NCBI GenBank assembly: GCA_023415475.1
Contig: JAEZKL010000174.1
Location: forward strand, 84,415 to 148,414
DNA: 64,000 bases
Source: Bacillota bacterium
GTDB taxonomy: Bacteria > Bacillota > Clostridia > Lachnospirales > Lachnospiraceae
Direction: 5' to 3'
A program made the position numbers and the translations under genes. Below, piece after piece: positions 19,068-28,240 of the stretch; within the stretch, counting starts at the first letter, position 1, and every line of letters starts with the position of its first letter. The notes under the pieces were generated by a model, which was not told the DNA's origin, ran no database searches, and saw only the letters and a list, made by a program, of their open reading frames with translations.

Positions 19068-19116
19068 AGATAGCAAGCTTACCTGAGATTTGTCCAATCA
19101 AGTTAGTTTGATAAAT

Positions 19117-19174
19117 CAATTCACTTGTCATAAACGATAGAAAGCGCGCATCGCGGACTTTCTATTGTCATGAA
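19117..19174. repeat. Intergenic hairpin repeat unit (copy A)
   Basis: CAATTCACTTGTCAT (19117-19131), then an 8-bp stem ATAGAAAG (19137-19144) with CTTTCTAT (19158-19165) around a loop with a GCATCGC core, then TGTCATGAA. The first motif recurs exactly at 32477-32491. The hairpin with its TTTCTATTGTC tail recurs at 44372. Related to the tandem array at 62161. Confidence 0.6.
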
Positions 19175-19227
19175 AAAGGATGCTGTAAAATTGGTTTTGC
19201 ACAAACCAGCTTATACAACATCCTTTT
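19174..19227. terminator. Bidirectional intrinsic terminator
   Basis: 14-bp stem AAAAGGATGCTGTA (19174-19187) with TACAACATCCTTTT (19214-19227), one G-U wobble, A- and T-rich ends. It separates the SIMPL gene (plus) and the carboxymuconolactone-decarboxylase-like gene (minus). Confidence 0.85.
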
Positions 19228-19259
19228 ATACTTTTACATTTCCAATATTTCCAATATAA

Positions 19260-19598
19260 CTAATCCAGTTCCATTACCTCACGTAAAACCAATAATCCTC
19301 TCATCATCGTCGGGAATCCGGCGGTAGGCCCCACTAACAGAATTGCATGTTCAATCTCTTCTTTGGTACAACCACTCTTCATGGCTTTCAGGATGTGGGT
19401 TCGAAGCGAATACTCATTCTTGCAGTCCGTGGATAAAGCTACTTTGATCAGCCACCTGGTCTTCTCGTCCAAAGGACCACCTTTTTCATGAACCAGCTTA
19501 CCATAATTCTGATAAGCTTCATAAATCTCACCATGATTTTCAATTAAATAATCCAAATTTCCTTCAATCCTCGGATAATTCTTAATGTTTTCATCCAT
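19260..19598 (-). CDS. Carboxymuconolactone decarboxylase / AhpD-like protein
   Basis: 112 residues from the ATG at 19598, or 127 if the upstream start at 19643 is used; neither has an ideal ribosome site, though AAAGG lies upstream of 19598. The all-helical CMD fold is indicated by DEKTRWLIKVALSTD and the motif region NEYSLRTHILKA, followed by TKEEIEHAILL. The usual AhpD motif E-x3-C-x2-C-x3-H is reduced: both cysteines are missing while the Glu and His positions remain. A peroxidase-like disulfide chemistry is therefore unlikely. Function unknown beyond the fold. Confidence 0.82.
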   Translation of the reverse strand: MDENIKNYPRIEGNLDYLIENHGEIYEAYQNYGKLVHEKGGPLDEKTRWLIKVALSTDCKNEYSLRTHILKAMKSGCTKEEIEHAILLVGPTAGFPTMMRGLLVLREVMELD

Positions 19599-19801
19599 AT
19601 ACAGACACAACCTTTTTTCTTTTATTCTTGCCATAATCAGCAAAGATAAATCATATTACCGATAAGATGATTGTAAAACATTTTCTACTGTTTTTCTACC
19701 AGAAACTTTAGAATGTGACAGATAAAAACAGTCCGGATGCTTCTACATTCCAGTAATATCAAATCCTGCCATGGGCGGCGTGTTATTCAATGGATCAGAC
19801 A

Positions 19802-21307
19802 TTAATCAGCATATCGAAAGCCCCTAAAATCTGCATATCCACCGGAGGCTTTGGTTGCATAGCAGTATAACCCGATCCGATACCCCATAAAATGATCCAG
19901 GGTATATCTCAGCTTTAACGGCAATCCTACTGATATCCATTCCTTGCTATCGTAAGAATAATAGAATTCAGCCATATCTATGCCGTCAGTATAATCAAAA
20001 AACACTTTAAGAAAAAGCTCTTCCTGTCGGAGCATAACACGTATTTCTTCCTGTTTCTCCTTGCGCGGGGCTCCATTCTTTCTGACAATATATCGTTTGC
20101 CCTCCGAATCGACTTCAATACCGATCAGGCCGTAGTGACTCTGTAAAGCGATGAGACCTGCACAGTCCCCCTGTTGTAATCCTTTTGTGCATAATATTAC
20201 ACTCATACTGCAGGTAGGTCCCTTCGTTCTCTGGGTCAGGGTGTTGCGTGCTTGAAGTACATCATCCGTTAAACTCCCCGTCTTAAGCCTTAAATAACCG
20301 GGACGTTCCGTGAAGCTCCATCGTGAGGAATCCGGATTATGATTCCATTGCCAGAAGTGAGACAATTGATTCACCGAGTGAGCGAACTCATCACTTCCAT
20401 AAAGCGGGGCTGCTTCCTCCGAAGCTAATGCTAACCTCAAGCTTGTCGGCGCTATTCCACAGATCCCCATCATCGGCCATGCATCCATCCAGGTTACGGG
20501 AACCAACTGCGGAATTCGCCCTACGGCACCGTGATCCTGGAATAATACGGCATACCAATCCCCCGAAGGTGTATCCACCATAGCACCCTGTGCCACTCCG
20601 CAATTGTGGTAGCCCATGTCATCATCCAATATCACTTTTCTTTCATACTCTCCAAGGAGCTCCTTGGAACGATAACAAATCTGTCTTCTTCTCTTATTCC
20701 CATCAAACGGCCATTCAATAAATTGTAGGTATTAATAATCTCCGATTTTATAAGCATGGCAGCCCTCACAGCGAAGCATGATCTGATCCGAGGGCGTCTT
20801 AAATAACAGCTGATGAATGCCTCCCTCCTTAACCCCGGAACCATCCGGTTCCAGCTCCGTGATCATGATATCTCCACCATTGTATATGATATAAAGATGT
20901 CCCTGATCAAAGAGCAGGGAGGAATCATGATAGATGCCCTCCAACACATGCCTCTTCCATTCACCTCTCTCGATATCATCACTATAATAGATAAAGGTCT
21001 TCTTTAAATCATTACAATCAAAGCATATATAGAACACTCCTTCATGGAAGCGTAAGCTAGTCGCCCATTGCCCGCTGCCATAAACATTCTGATTGTTTTC
21101 CAAGCGGTATGTCGGATTGTCTTCAATGATCTCATAAAGATAAGATACCATCTCCCAATTCACCAGATCCTTAGACTTCATGATAGGACATCCGGGCATC
21201 ATGTGCATCGTAGTGGTAACCATATAATAGGTATCTCCCACCCGGATCACATCCGGGTCCGGATAATCCATCCATAGAATCGGGTTGTAATATTCAAGCT
21301 GTTCCAT
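19802..21307 (-). pseudogene. GH43 xylosidase/arabinosidase gene with one in-frame stop
   Basis: A continuous minus-strand frame of about 501 codons interrupted by a single TAA at 20732-20734; the frame is the same before and after. The first part has the GH43 base Asp in YPDPDV, the second Asp in YHDSSLLFD and the acid Glu in RCEGCHAYK. Just after, KIGDY-stop-YLQFIEWP shows the stop replaces an expected aromatic residue (TAT or TAC to TAA). The second part carries the remaining blades and the C-terminal beta-sandwich. Full length would match the intact GH43 at 39054 (521 residues). The start at 21307 is preferred over 21352. A recent nonsense mutation or a sequencing error is likely; readthrough is possible. 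No other damage is seen. Confidence 0.85.
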
Positions 21308-21537
21308 CCTCCAAAGACCTCTTTTCCGCGTTTTATGTTGATTTCTACTCATTTTTTAGGTAATGCGACAGCACCGATGTATATGTAATACAATATAAAA
21401 AAGCATATACTTTGTCAATTCAAAAAAGTAAACGATTTCCTGTATTAAAATACCTACGAATATTTTCCTTCAATTAAAGGAAAAATACATAGAACTATGT
21501 ATGATTTCGATTTGAATGGATCGAAGAAAGGGTGGGT

Positions 21538-22800
21538 ATGCGAATGCTTGTGAAAAATGGTGTAGTAAGGGAAAATGGGCTTGATCATACAATCGCTTTA
21601 ATGATGGAAGGATATCTGTATATCAAAAATCGGACAGGTGGGTATCAGAGTAACCTTTTTGTAACCCATCTTCTTGGGGAAAAGGTCATCTGCATGACCG
21701 GAGCTAAGGCGGCTAAGGTATTCTACAATTCAGAATGGTTCACAAGAAAAGGAGCTGCTCCAAAGCGAATACAGAAGACCTTACTTGGTGAGAATGCAAT
21801 TCAAGGGATGAACGGAAATGCTCATTTCCATAGAAAACAGCTTTTCCTTTCCTTGATGACTGTGGAATCTCAACAACAGCTCGCAGAGTTAGTCAGGAAC
21901 AAGCTGGAAGCAGCCATCGGCATATGGAGGAGCAAAGATCAGATTATTCTTTTTGATGAGATAAAAACAATCCTGTGTGCATCCGCATGTAAATGGGCAG
22001 GCGTACCTTTAAAGCAATCAGAGCTTCTTGGCAGAGCAGAGGATTTCAGTGCGATGGTGGATGGCTTTGGTGCCGTTGGTCCCCGCCATTATAAAGGGCG
22101 AAGTGCCAGGACCAGAACTGAGAAATGGATTAGCGGAATGATTGAAGCGGTTCGAAGCGGTCGCTTAAAGGCTGCCGAAGGTACTGCTCTTCATAAAATA
22201 GCATTTCATCACGATCCGGATAGTTTTCTCATGAATACCCATATGGCTGCCATCGAGTTAATTAATGTACTTCGTCCTATTGTGGCTGTTTCTACCTATA
22301 TTACCTTTGCAGCCCTTGCATTGCATAAGCATCCGGAGTGTAGAGAGAAGCTTAAGGGCCAAGACCCTGACTACCTCGAGATGTTTGCACAGGAGGTACG
22401 ACGCTTTTATCCCTTCACCCCCTTTGTAGGAGCCAGAGTGCGCAAGGATTTCATCTGGAATGAGTGCTATTTCGAAAAAGACACATTGGTACTACTGGAT
22501 GTGTACGGAATAAACCATGATCCTTTGGTATGGAAGCAGCCCTATGAATTTATACCGGAGCGCTTCCGGAATCAACAGGGAGGCTTATACGATTTCATCC
22601 CTCAGGGTGGCGGCGATGCGTCGAAAACCCACCGTTGTCCGGGAGAAGGAATTACAGTAGATATCATGAAGACAGCAGTCGATTTTCTGGTAAACCGGAT
22701 CGACTACCATGTTCCCAGGCAGGTTCTAAGCTACCCATTGAACCGAATACCAACATTACCCGAAAGCGGCTTTATTATGACGAATATAAAGCTTCAGTAA
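21538..22800 (+). CDS. Cytochrome P450, CYP152 peroxygenase type
   Basis: 420 residues from the ATG at 21538 (AAAGGGTGGGT upstream; an in-frame GTG is at 21532). The heme-ligand loop is SKTHRCPGEG (Cys367). The I-helix region reads INVLRPIVAVSTY, where the Arg-Pro pair replaces the usual acid-alcohol pair, as in the CYP152 fatty-acid peroxygenases (P450BSbeta of Bacillus subtilis, CYP152A2 of Clostridium acetobutylicum). Those enzymes use hydrogen peroxide to hydroxylate or decarboxylate fatty acids and need no reductase. No redox partner gene is adjacent, consistent with this. A role in peroxide consumption or membrane-lipid change in an anaerobe is an inference. Confidence 0.9.
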   Translation: MRMLVKNGVVRENGLDHTIALMMEGYLYIKNRTGGYQSNLFVTHLLGEKVICMTGAKAAKVFYNSEWFTRKGAAPKRIQKTLLGENAIQGMNGNAHFHRKQLFLSLMTVESQQQLAELVRNKLEAAIGIWRSKDQIILFDEIKTILCASACKWAGVPLKQSELLGRAEDFSAMVDGFGAVGPRHYKGRSARTRTEKWISGMIEAVRSGRLKAAEGTALHKIAFHHDPDSFLMNTHMAAIELINVLRPIVAVSTYITFAALALHKHPECREKLKGQDPDYLEMFAQEVRRFYPFTPFVGARVRKDFIWNECYFEKDTLVLLDVYGINHDPLVWKQPYEFIPERFRNQQGGLYDFIPQGGGDASKTHRCPGEGITVDIMKTAVDFLVNRIDYHVPRQVLSYPLNRIPTLPESGFIMTNIKLQ

Positions 22801-22899
22801 AATACTTAATCAAATAGCGATTAAAGCTAATCTACTGCAGGATGATCTTTTTCCCAGACTGCACCCAGTTGAGCCAGTAATATTATTTATTAGTAAAAG

Positions 22900-22936
22900 G
22901 GTGCTTGAAACCTATAAGATTTCAAGCACCTTCTTT
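22900..22936 (+). terminator. Intrinsic terminator after the P450 gene
   Basis: Perfect 11-bp stem GGTGCTTGAAA (22900-22910) with TTTCAAGCACC (22920-22930), then TTCTTTATG. Confidence 0.8.
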
Positions 22937-23043
22937 ATGATATACGTTTATAACCATTTTAAAAAATTAGTTTATATAATTCAAAAAAACTTGTAGGTTT
23001 TAACTCAGATTTTTCTCTTTCATTTTTATAATTTCTTTTTATT

Positions 23044-23132
23044 TTATTGCCATCTTCTCTAAATTATCTTTATCTAATCTATAAGCTTTTATATCTGGTT
23101 CTTTTGCTAATTTTATAATAAATGATAAGCTT
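23044..23132 (-). pseudogene. Possible C-terminal gene remnant
   Basis: On the minus strand a short frame reads LSFIIKLAKEPDIKAYRLDK, continues DNLEKMAIK and stops at 23044; an in-frame stop lies just upstream and no start is available. The amphipathic, lysine-rich composition looks coding. It sits in the AT-rich patch next to the decayed toxin-antitoxin pair. Family not recognised; it could be chance. Confidence 0.25.
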
Positions 23133-23232
23133 TAATCCAACTTAATTAATATGTATTTGTATTGACACAATCAGAAATAATTTATACCATAAAATTATGA
23201 TAGTATTATGATAACATATTGATAAAGGAGCG

Positions 23233-23307
23233 ATTATAAGACCTGTATCAGATTTACGAAATAAATTTCCGGAAATAGAAAGTGTTGTTCGTGAATATGG
23301 GATTTGA
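23233..23307 (+). pseudogene. Truncated Phd/YefM-type antitoxin remnant
   Basis: After AAAGGAGCG (23224) the frame reads RPVSDLRNKFPEIESVVREY, the typical N-terminal strand and helix of Phd/YefM antitoxins, then stops after only about 24 codons (full length about 85). The usual ATG is ATT or ATA here. The remaining two thirds are missing, so the DNA-binding half survives only in part and no toxin-neutralising tail remains. Confidence 0.7.
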
Positions 23308-23312
23308 CTGAG

Positions 23313-23586
23313 ATAACAGATTATATCTCCTATCATGTAAAAAAATCCCCAATCAGCCTATCTTTTAGCAGATGAGATTGAAAAAGCTATAAGGGAAAGA
23401 CTGGCATGCCCAGAGGGTTATGAACCATATCCTTCGGCTAAGGACAGAAAGCATCCATATTACCGTATATATATATATATAACTTTATATTTTACTATGT
23501 TGTAATTGCTGATGATGATAAAGAATTCAAAATAATGGAAGTCGGGCGTATCCTATATAGTAAAAGGAACAAAAGAAAATTAGTAT
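23313..23586 (+). pseudogene. Frameshifted RelE/ParE-type toxin remnant
   Basis: Joined across frames, the region reads ITDYISYHVKK, then QSAYLLADEIEKAIRERLAC, PEGYEPYPSAKDRKHPYYRI, then YNFIFYYVVIADDDKEFKIM and EVGRILYSKRNKRKL. This matches the ParE/RelE toxin pattern, including the terminal R-x-x-Y-S-(K/R)-R. Two shifts are visible: one in the A-run at about 23338-23346 and one in the (AT)n run at 23466-23482. Both are slippage-prone. With the truncated antitoxin just upstream, it is a dead type II toxin-antitoxin module. Confidence 0.72.
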
Positions 23587-23672
23587 ATATATGGCTCTCA
23601 AGGAGTAGGTTAGGTAGCTGTGAACAAACGATCTTACAATACAATGATAAATGTTTATGGGAGGATTAATAC

Positions 23673-24407
23673 ATGAATGGAAATATTAATATTCAAGGTT
23701 ATCTTAATACTGTAAATGCTCCATGGGGAAAATTGTTTTATAGGTTGGTATGGCACAACATAGAATGCGAAGGTAAAAAAGTTCTTGATTTCGGAAGTGG
23801 TTTCGGGATTACTGCTGACTATCTAGCAAAGAATAATGATGTGACAGCCATTGAACCTAACGAGGAAATGCTTAAACATCGATTTTGTTATAACGAATAT
23901 AAGCAAATTGTAGGTGGGATAGAGCAGTTAGCAAAAATGCCAAATCAGTCCTATGATATGATTATATGCCACAATGTTCTGGAATATCTGGATAATAGAA
24001 TAGAGTTGCTTCGTGAATTTAGCCGTGTGCTAAAACCCAATGGCTTTGTATCAATTGTTAAGCACAATAAAGCTGGGAAAATAATGCATAAAGCAGTGTT
24101 CGATTATAAAATCAACGAGGCACTAGAATTGGTTAATAACGGAAAAGCCATATCTGAAAACTTTGGAATAATAAACGAATATGATAATTGTGAATTAGAA
24201 CAGTTTTGTAAAGGATCTTTTGAAATAAGCAAAATTTACGGTGTTCGAACTTTTTTTGCTCTGCAAAGAAATGAACTTAAAATGGAACCTGATTGGATTT
24301 CTAACATGTATCATCTTGAATGTTCAACTGAAGAGATACCTGAATTTAGAGATATTTCGTATTTTCACCATATTATTCTAAAGCACACAATACAAAATTA
24401 CAGTTAA
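23673..24407 (+). CDS. Class I SAM-dependent methyltransferase
   Basis: 244 residues. The Rossmann motif I is VLDFGSGFGITADYLA (about 36-51), the acidic end of strand 2 is AIEPNEEM, and MIICHNVLEYLDN follows as motif IV, the Methyltransf_11/25 type. GGGAGG lies upstream of the ATG. The gene is visibly more AT-rich than the sugar loci and follows the dead toxin-antitoxin pair, suggesting acquired DNA. Substrate unknown. Confidence 0.85.
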   Translation: MNGNINIQGYLNTVNAPWGKLFYRLVWHNIECEGKKVLDFGSGFGITADYLAKNNDVTAIEPNEEMLKHRFCYNEYKQIVGGIEQLAKMPNQSYDMIICHNVLEYLDNRIELLREFSRVLKPNGFVSIVKHNKAGKIMHKAVFDYKINEALELVNNGKAISENFGIINEYDNCELEQFCKGSFEISKIYGVRTFFALQRNELKMEPDWISNMYHLECSTEEIPEFRDISYFHHIILKHTIQNYS

Positions 24408-24517
24408 TAAAGATTACTATTTTAAATGATGTAATATGTAAAGAGTATTATATTATCAAACATGTCACACTGTTGTCGCGTTTGCTGTGTAATGATTGAA
24501 ATAAAAAGGAGTTCATT

Positions 24518-25189
24518 ATGAAAAAGGAAATTTCTATTAGTAAAAGACCAGAGAGATTTACTGAGCAATACCTGGAAGCCTGCGGCAATATGTCATGGTA
24601 TGATTTTGTGACAGCCATCCCGTCGTTGGTATTCGTCGTTACAGGATGGAAATCGAACGGTAAGGAAAACGCCTGTCTACAATCTTGGTCTACTTTTGCG
24701 GGAAGCGGAGCTGACAACTTCATCTGTATCATGGGAAAAGTCGATAAAGGCGGACATATGTATCAATCATTGAAAGAAACGAAGGGGTGTGTGTTAAATT
24801 TCCCTTCAAATGATATTTATGACCGCTGTATTAAAACGATTGGTAATAATCAGTTTGAAACAGATGAAATCACCGCATCCGGCTTAACGGCGGAGAAAGC
24901 CTCAAAGGTCAACGCGCCGCGAATCAAAGAGTGTTTTTTGAATATCGAATGTGATTTTTTATGGGAACATGAGCTTTTCGAGGGAAGCCAAGAAGTGGCG
25001 GTTGCATTGAAAGCCGTTAACATTTGCATGGATAGCGAACGCTACGACCAAAGCAAATTCGGTAGATACGGAAAGAGCGGCTATTTGTTTCAAGTTGACC
25101 AACCTACCAATCCAGAAACAGGTGAAACAACACCTTTCGGGCCCGGAATATTGGAGCAAGGTAATCCAATTCCTTGGATTACAAAATAA
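24518..25189 (+). CDS. Flavin reductase-like FMN-binding protein
   Basis: 223 residues with the flavin reductase-like split-barrel pattern: IPSLVFVVTGWKSNGKENAC, then CIMGKVDKGGHMYQSLKET and GCVLNFPSNDIYDRC. These proteins bind FMN non-covalently and reduce flavins or small oxidised substrates with NAD(P)H or, in anaerobes, ferredoxin/rubredoxin-type donors. AAAGGAG lies before the ATG. Cys at several positions (for example GCVLNFP, ECDFLW) could matter for redox. It ends at a strong terminator. Specific substrate not readable. Confidence 0.85.
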   Translation: MKKEISISKRPERFTEQYLEACGNMSWYDFVTAIPSLVFVVTGWKSNGKENACLQSWSTFAGSGADNFICIMGKVDKGGHMYQSLKETKGCVLNFPSNDIYDRCIKTIGNNQFETDEITASGLTAEKASKVNAPRIKECFLNIECDFLWEHELFEGSQEVAVALKAVNICMDSERYDQSKFGRYGKSGYLFQVDQPTNPETGETTPFGPGILEQGNPIPWITK

Positions 25190-25220
25190 GCATTTTCTAC
25201 ATATTTAATATCAATACCGA

Positions 25221-25259
25221 ATCCTAACCCCACTAAATTCTGTGGGGTTAGGATTTTTA
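25221..25259 (+). terminator. Intrinsic terminator
   Basis: Perfect 13-bp stem ATCCTAACCCCAC (25221-25233) with GTGGGGTTAGGAT (25242-25254) and an 8-nt loop, then TTTTTAG. Ends the flavin reductase transcript. Confidence 0.9.
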
Positions 25260-25477
25260 GAAAAACGTAGATACTAAGTGTAACTCAATTATGAAGAGAT
25301 TGATGGCTGTGCCTACTATTGATAAAGTTGCCAATAGACTAATAACTGAAAAAAGTAATTTATATTTTACTAATTTCAACGTTATCGTATATCACATCTA
25401 ATAAATTCCACTCCACATTGGCATAATAACTAAATAAATGTTTTGATTAATAATATGCAATGATAAGGAGTGCGTCT

Positions 25478-27526
25478 ATGAATACAACCGAACATGTAAC
25501 AAATAAAGGGCAAGGTACAACCAGAATACCAAATAAACTAATCGACGAAAAATCGCCATACTTACTACAACACGCCTACAATCCCGTCAAATGGTACCCT
25601 TGGGGACCGGAAGCTTTCGAGCTTGCTAAAAGAGAAAATAAACCAATTTTTCTAAGTATCGGCTATTCCACCTGTCATTGGTGCCATGTTATGGCGCACG
25701 AGTCCTTTGAGGATGATGAGGTAGCAGACCTCTTGAACGAATCCTTTGTATGTATTAAGGTTGACAAGGAGGAGCGTCCGGATATCGACACGGTGTATAT
25801 GACAATCTGTCAGGCTACAACGGGTCACGGAGGCTGGCCATTAACCATTCTGATGACCCCTTACCAAAAGCCCTTCTATGCTGCGACCTATATCCCGAAG
25901 CACACCCAGTATGGAATCCTCGGTCTCACGGAGCTATTGGATCAGATTGCAGTGAAATGGGCGAAGAATCCTGCTTCGATGCTACGTACCGGGGATCAGA
26001 TCGCTGATATCATGAAGCATGAATTTGAAGCCTCCTCGGATAGTGCAAAGGTTACTAAGGACTTGATTGATCTGGCAGTAACCCAGTTTAGTCAGAGCTT
26101 TGATCATGATTATGGCGGTTTCGGCAATGAACCCAAATTCCCCACACCCCATAACCTGATGTTTTTACTCCGGTATGCCAAGCTGGAGTCCGATGAGAAA
26201 GCACTGTTTATGGTTGAAAATACTCTGATGCATATGTATCGCGGCGGTATCTATGACCATATCGGCTATGGCTTCTCCAGGTACTCTACCGATGCCAGAT
26301 GGCTGGTCCCGCATTTTGAGAAGATGCTTTACGACAATGCCATGCTGGCAATCACCTATACAGAAGCTTATCAGCATACGAAGAACCCCATCTATAAGGC
26401 GGTAGCTGAACAAATTCTTGAATATGTCCGCAGGGAAATGACCGATAAGGAAGGCGGCTTTTACTGCGCACAGGATGCAGACAGTGAAGGTGTAGAAGGA
26501 AAATATTATGTCTTTACTCCGGAGGAGGTTACCTCTGTTCTGGGTAATGATGATGGCTCCTTCTTCTGCGAATACTTTAACATCACGAAGGAAGGAAACT
26601 TTGAAGGAGCATCCATTCCGAATCTGATCAAATCCCATGAGCTAAAGCCGGATAACGAGCGAGTACAGCGTGTATGCAAGCAGATGTATACCTATCGCTT
26701 AAATCGAACCCAGCTTCATAAGGATGATAAGATACTAACCTCCTGGAATGCCCTGATGATTACGGCTTATGCCACCGCTGCCAGAGTATTTCAGAAGGAG
26801 GAATATGCCGATGTTGCGGCGCAGGCTACAGAATTTATTAATACCAGGCTGACCGATGAAGCCGGCAGACTCTATGTGCGCTTCCGTGAGGGCAACGCAG
26901 CCCATTATGGACTAATCGATGATTACGCCTTCTATTGCATGGCACTATGCTCCCTATATGAGGTAACCTTCGAAATCAAGTATATTAAACGTGCTCTAAG
27001 GCTGGCCGAGGATATGCTGGAGCTCTTCTGGGATGATAAATACGGCGGCTTCTTCCTGAATGCCTCCGACTCAGAGACGTTGATTTATCGTCCAAAGGAG
27101 GTATACGACGGGGCTATTCCCTCCGGCAACTCCGTAGCAGGTTATGTCCTGATGCGGCTTGCCCACCTGACCACTAATCCAAAGATGATGGAATATGCCA
27201 GGAAGCAGCTTCGCTTTCTGGCAGGCCAGGTAAAGGATTATCCTGCCGGACACAGCTTCTCTCTGATCGCCTTTCTTGGTGAACTATATCCTTCAAAGGA
27301 AATTATCTGCATTGCAGATGAGAAGGAAGAATATCAGGAACTAAAGGATTATCTCTCGGAGCATTTTGAGCCAAATACCGTAGTTCTAATGAGATCCGAA
27401 AAAAATTCCCAGGAAGTATTACGAACCGCCAGCTATGTCGTCGATTACCAGAAAATCAATGACAAGACTACCTACTATGTGTGCGAGAATCACAGCTGCC
27501 TCTCTCCGACCAATTCATTAGCTTAA
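25478..27526 (+). CDS. DUF255 thioredoxin-fold / six-hairpin protein (YyaL-like)
   Basis: 682 residues from the ATG at 25478, with AAGGAG 8 nt upstream; an earlier ATG at 25460 includes that site in the coding region and is rejected. The N-terminal DUF255 thioredoxin-like domain (about 15-185) has the redox motif STCHWCHVM followed by ESFEDDEVA. The rest is a glycoside-hydrolase-like alpha/alpha toroid (about 200-590), ending in a short variable domain. Homologues are bacterial YyaL and human SPATA20; their reaction is not established. No signal peptide, so cytoplasmic. Confidence 0.9.
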   Translation: MNTTEHVTNKGQGTTRIPNKLIDEKSPYLLQHAYNPVKWYPWGPEAFELAKRENKPIFLSIGYSTCHWCHVMAHESFEDDEVADLLNESFVCIKVDKEERPDIDTVYMTICQATTGHGGWPLTILMTPYQKPFYAATYIPKHTQYGILGLTELLDQIAVKWAKNPASMLRTGDQIADIMKHEFEASSDSAKVTKDLIDLAVTQFSQSFDHDYGGFGNEPKFPTPHNLMFLLRYAKLESDEKALFMVENTLMHMYRGGIYDHIGYGFSRYSTDARWLVPHFEKMLYDNAMLAITYTEAYQHTKNPIYKAVAEQILEYVRREMTDKEGGFYCAQDADSEGVEGKYYVFTPEEVTSVLGNDDGSFFCEYFNITKEGNFEGASIPNLIKSHELKPDNERVQRVCKQMYTYRLNRTQLHKDDKILTSWNALMITAYATAARVFQKEEYADVAAQATEFINTRLTDEAGRLYVRFREGNAAHYGLIDDYAFYCMALCSLYEVTFEIKYIKRALRLAEDMLELFWDDKYGGFFLNASDSETLIYRPKEVYDGAIPSGNSVAGYVLMRLAHLTTNPKMMEYARKQLRFLAGQVKDYPAGHSFSLIAFLGELYPSKEIICIADEKEEYQELKDYLSEHFEPNTVVLMRSEKNSQEVLRTASYVVDYQKINDKTTYYVCENHSCLSPTNSLA

Positions 27527-27533
27527 TTAAGAC

Positions 27534-27593
27534 TTGACAAATATATCAGTCTGATATATAGTTGCATTATAAAAACTATATCAGACTGATATA
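27534..27593 (+). promoter_or_regulatory. padR promoter with two overlapping operators
   Basis: -35 TTGACA (27534-27539), 17-bp spacer, -10 TATAGT (27557-27562). A palindrome, ATATATCAG-T-CTGATATAT (27541-27559), fills the spacer. A second near-identical palindrome, TATATCAG-A-CTGATATA (27577-27593), lies just downstream, 35 bp centre to centre. A repressor bound at both would block RNA polymerase. The obvious candidate is the PadR protein encoded next. Confidence 0.85.
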
Positions 27594-27612
27594 TTCTTTA
27601 TGGAGGTGTTTA

Positions 27613-28158
27613 ATGGCTACTACAAATAAATCAAGATATGCTATACTCGGCGTACTCTGTATCAAACCGGGCTCAGGTTATGATATTAAGAAATTCTGTG
27701 ATAAGACCATTTCTCATTTCTGGAATGAGAACTTTGGACATATCTATCCTGTTCTGAAACAGTTAGAGAAGGAGGGGCTGATTGAAGCAGAGAACTCCAT
27801 GGAGCAGGACAGAAAAAAGCTTTACCATGTTACGGAGCAAGGCCGTGAGGCCTTTTATGACTGGCTGCTTCAAGCGGTGGAGGTAACACCGCCTCGTTCG
27901 GAGTTATTACTAAAGCTTTCCTTTGGGAATTATATTCCAAATAACAGAGTAATAGAGATGCTTCAGGAATTAAAGGAACGGTATAGCCGTAACCTGATGT
28001 TATATAAGGAGATGGAAGCCTCTTATATAACAAACGAAGCCGCACGACAGGATAGTGCATATCCTTACTGGTTATCGTCATTACGCTATGGTATTGTCAC
28101 AGCAGAAGCGACCTTGCTATGGTGCGAGGATACCATAAGTCTTCTACAGAAAGCTTAA
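27613..28158 (+). CDS. PadR-family transcriptional repressor
   Basis: 181 residues from the ATG at 27613 (TGGAGGTG upstream); an earlier frame start at 27562 lies inside the promoter. N-terminal winged helix: YAILGVLCIKPGSGYDIKKF, then HFWNENFGHIYPVLKQLEKE and the wing KKLYHVTEQGREAFYDWL. The C-terminal VIR-type helical dimerisation domain follows (about 95-180). Typically such proteins repress their own gene and an adjacent transporter or resistance gene until a toxic ligand binds. The next gene, 82 bp downstream, is a glycosyltransferase, the likely target. Confidence 0.92.
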   Translation: MATTNKSRYAILGVLCIKPGSGYDIKKFCDKTISHFWNENFGHIYPVLKQLEKEGLIEAENSMEQDRKKLYHVTEQGREAFYDWLLQAVEVTPPRSELLLKLSFGNYIPNNRVIEMLQELKERYSRNLMLYKEMEASYITNEAARQDSAYPYWLSSLRYGIVTAEATLLWCEDTISLLQKA

Positions 28159-28240
28159 GAATATAATCCAGACAAGAAATGTCAATTTATAATCTCAAAA
28201 TATATGATATTTTTTAAGCTAAAAAAGGGGGGGTAATTCA

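Noticed and set aside
20632..20844. Separate 70-residue gene overlapping the GH43 break
   Set aside because: It is another frame of the GH43 gene; the real frame continues unchanged across a single stop codon.
19802..21352. Frameshift between two GH43 half-genes
   Set aside because: Both halves are in the same frame; the only lesion is a TAA codon, so it is a nonsense change and not a frameshift.
23142..23336. 64-residue minus-strand ORF in the toxin-antitoxin remnant
   Set aside because: It opposes the recognisable antitoxin sequence, and its translation resembles no protein.
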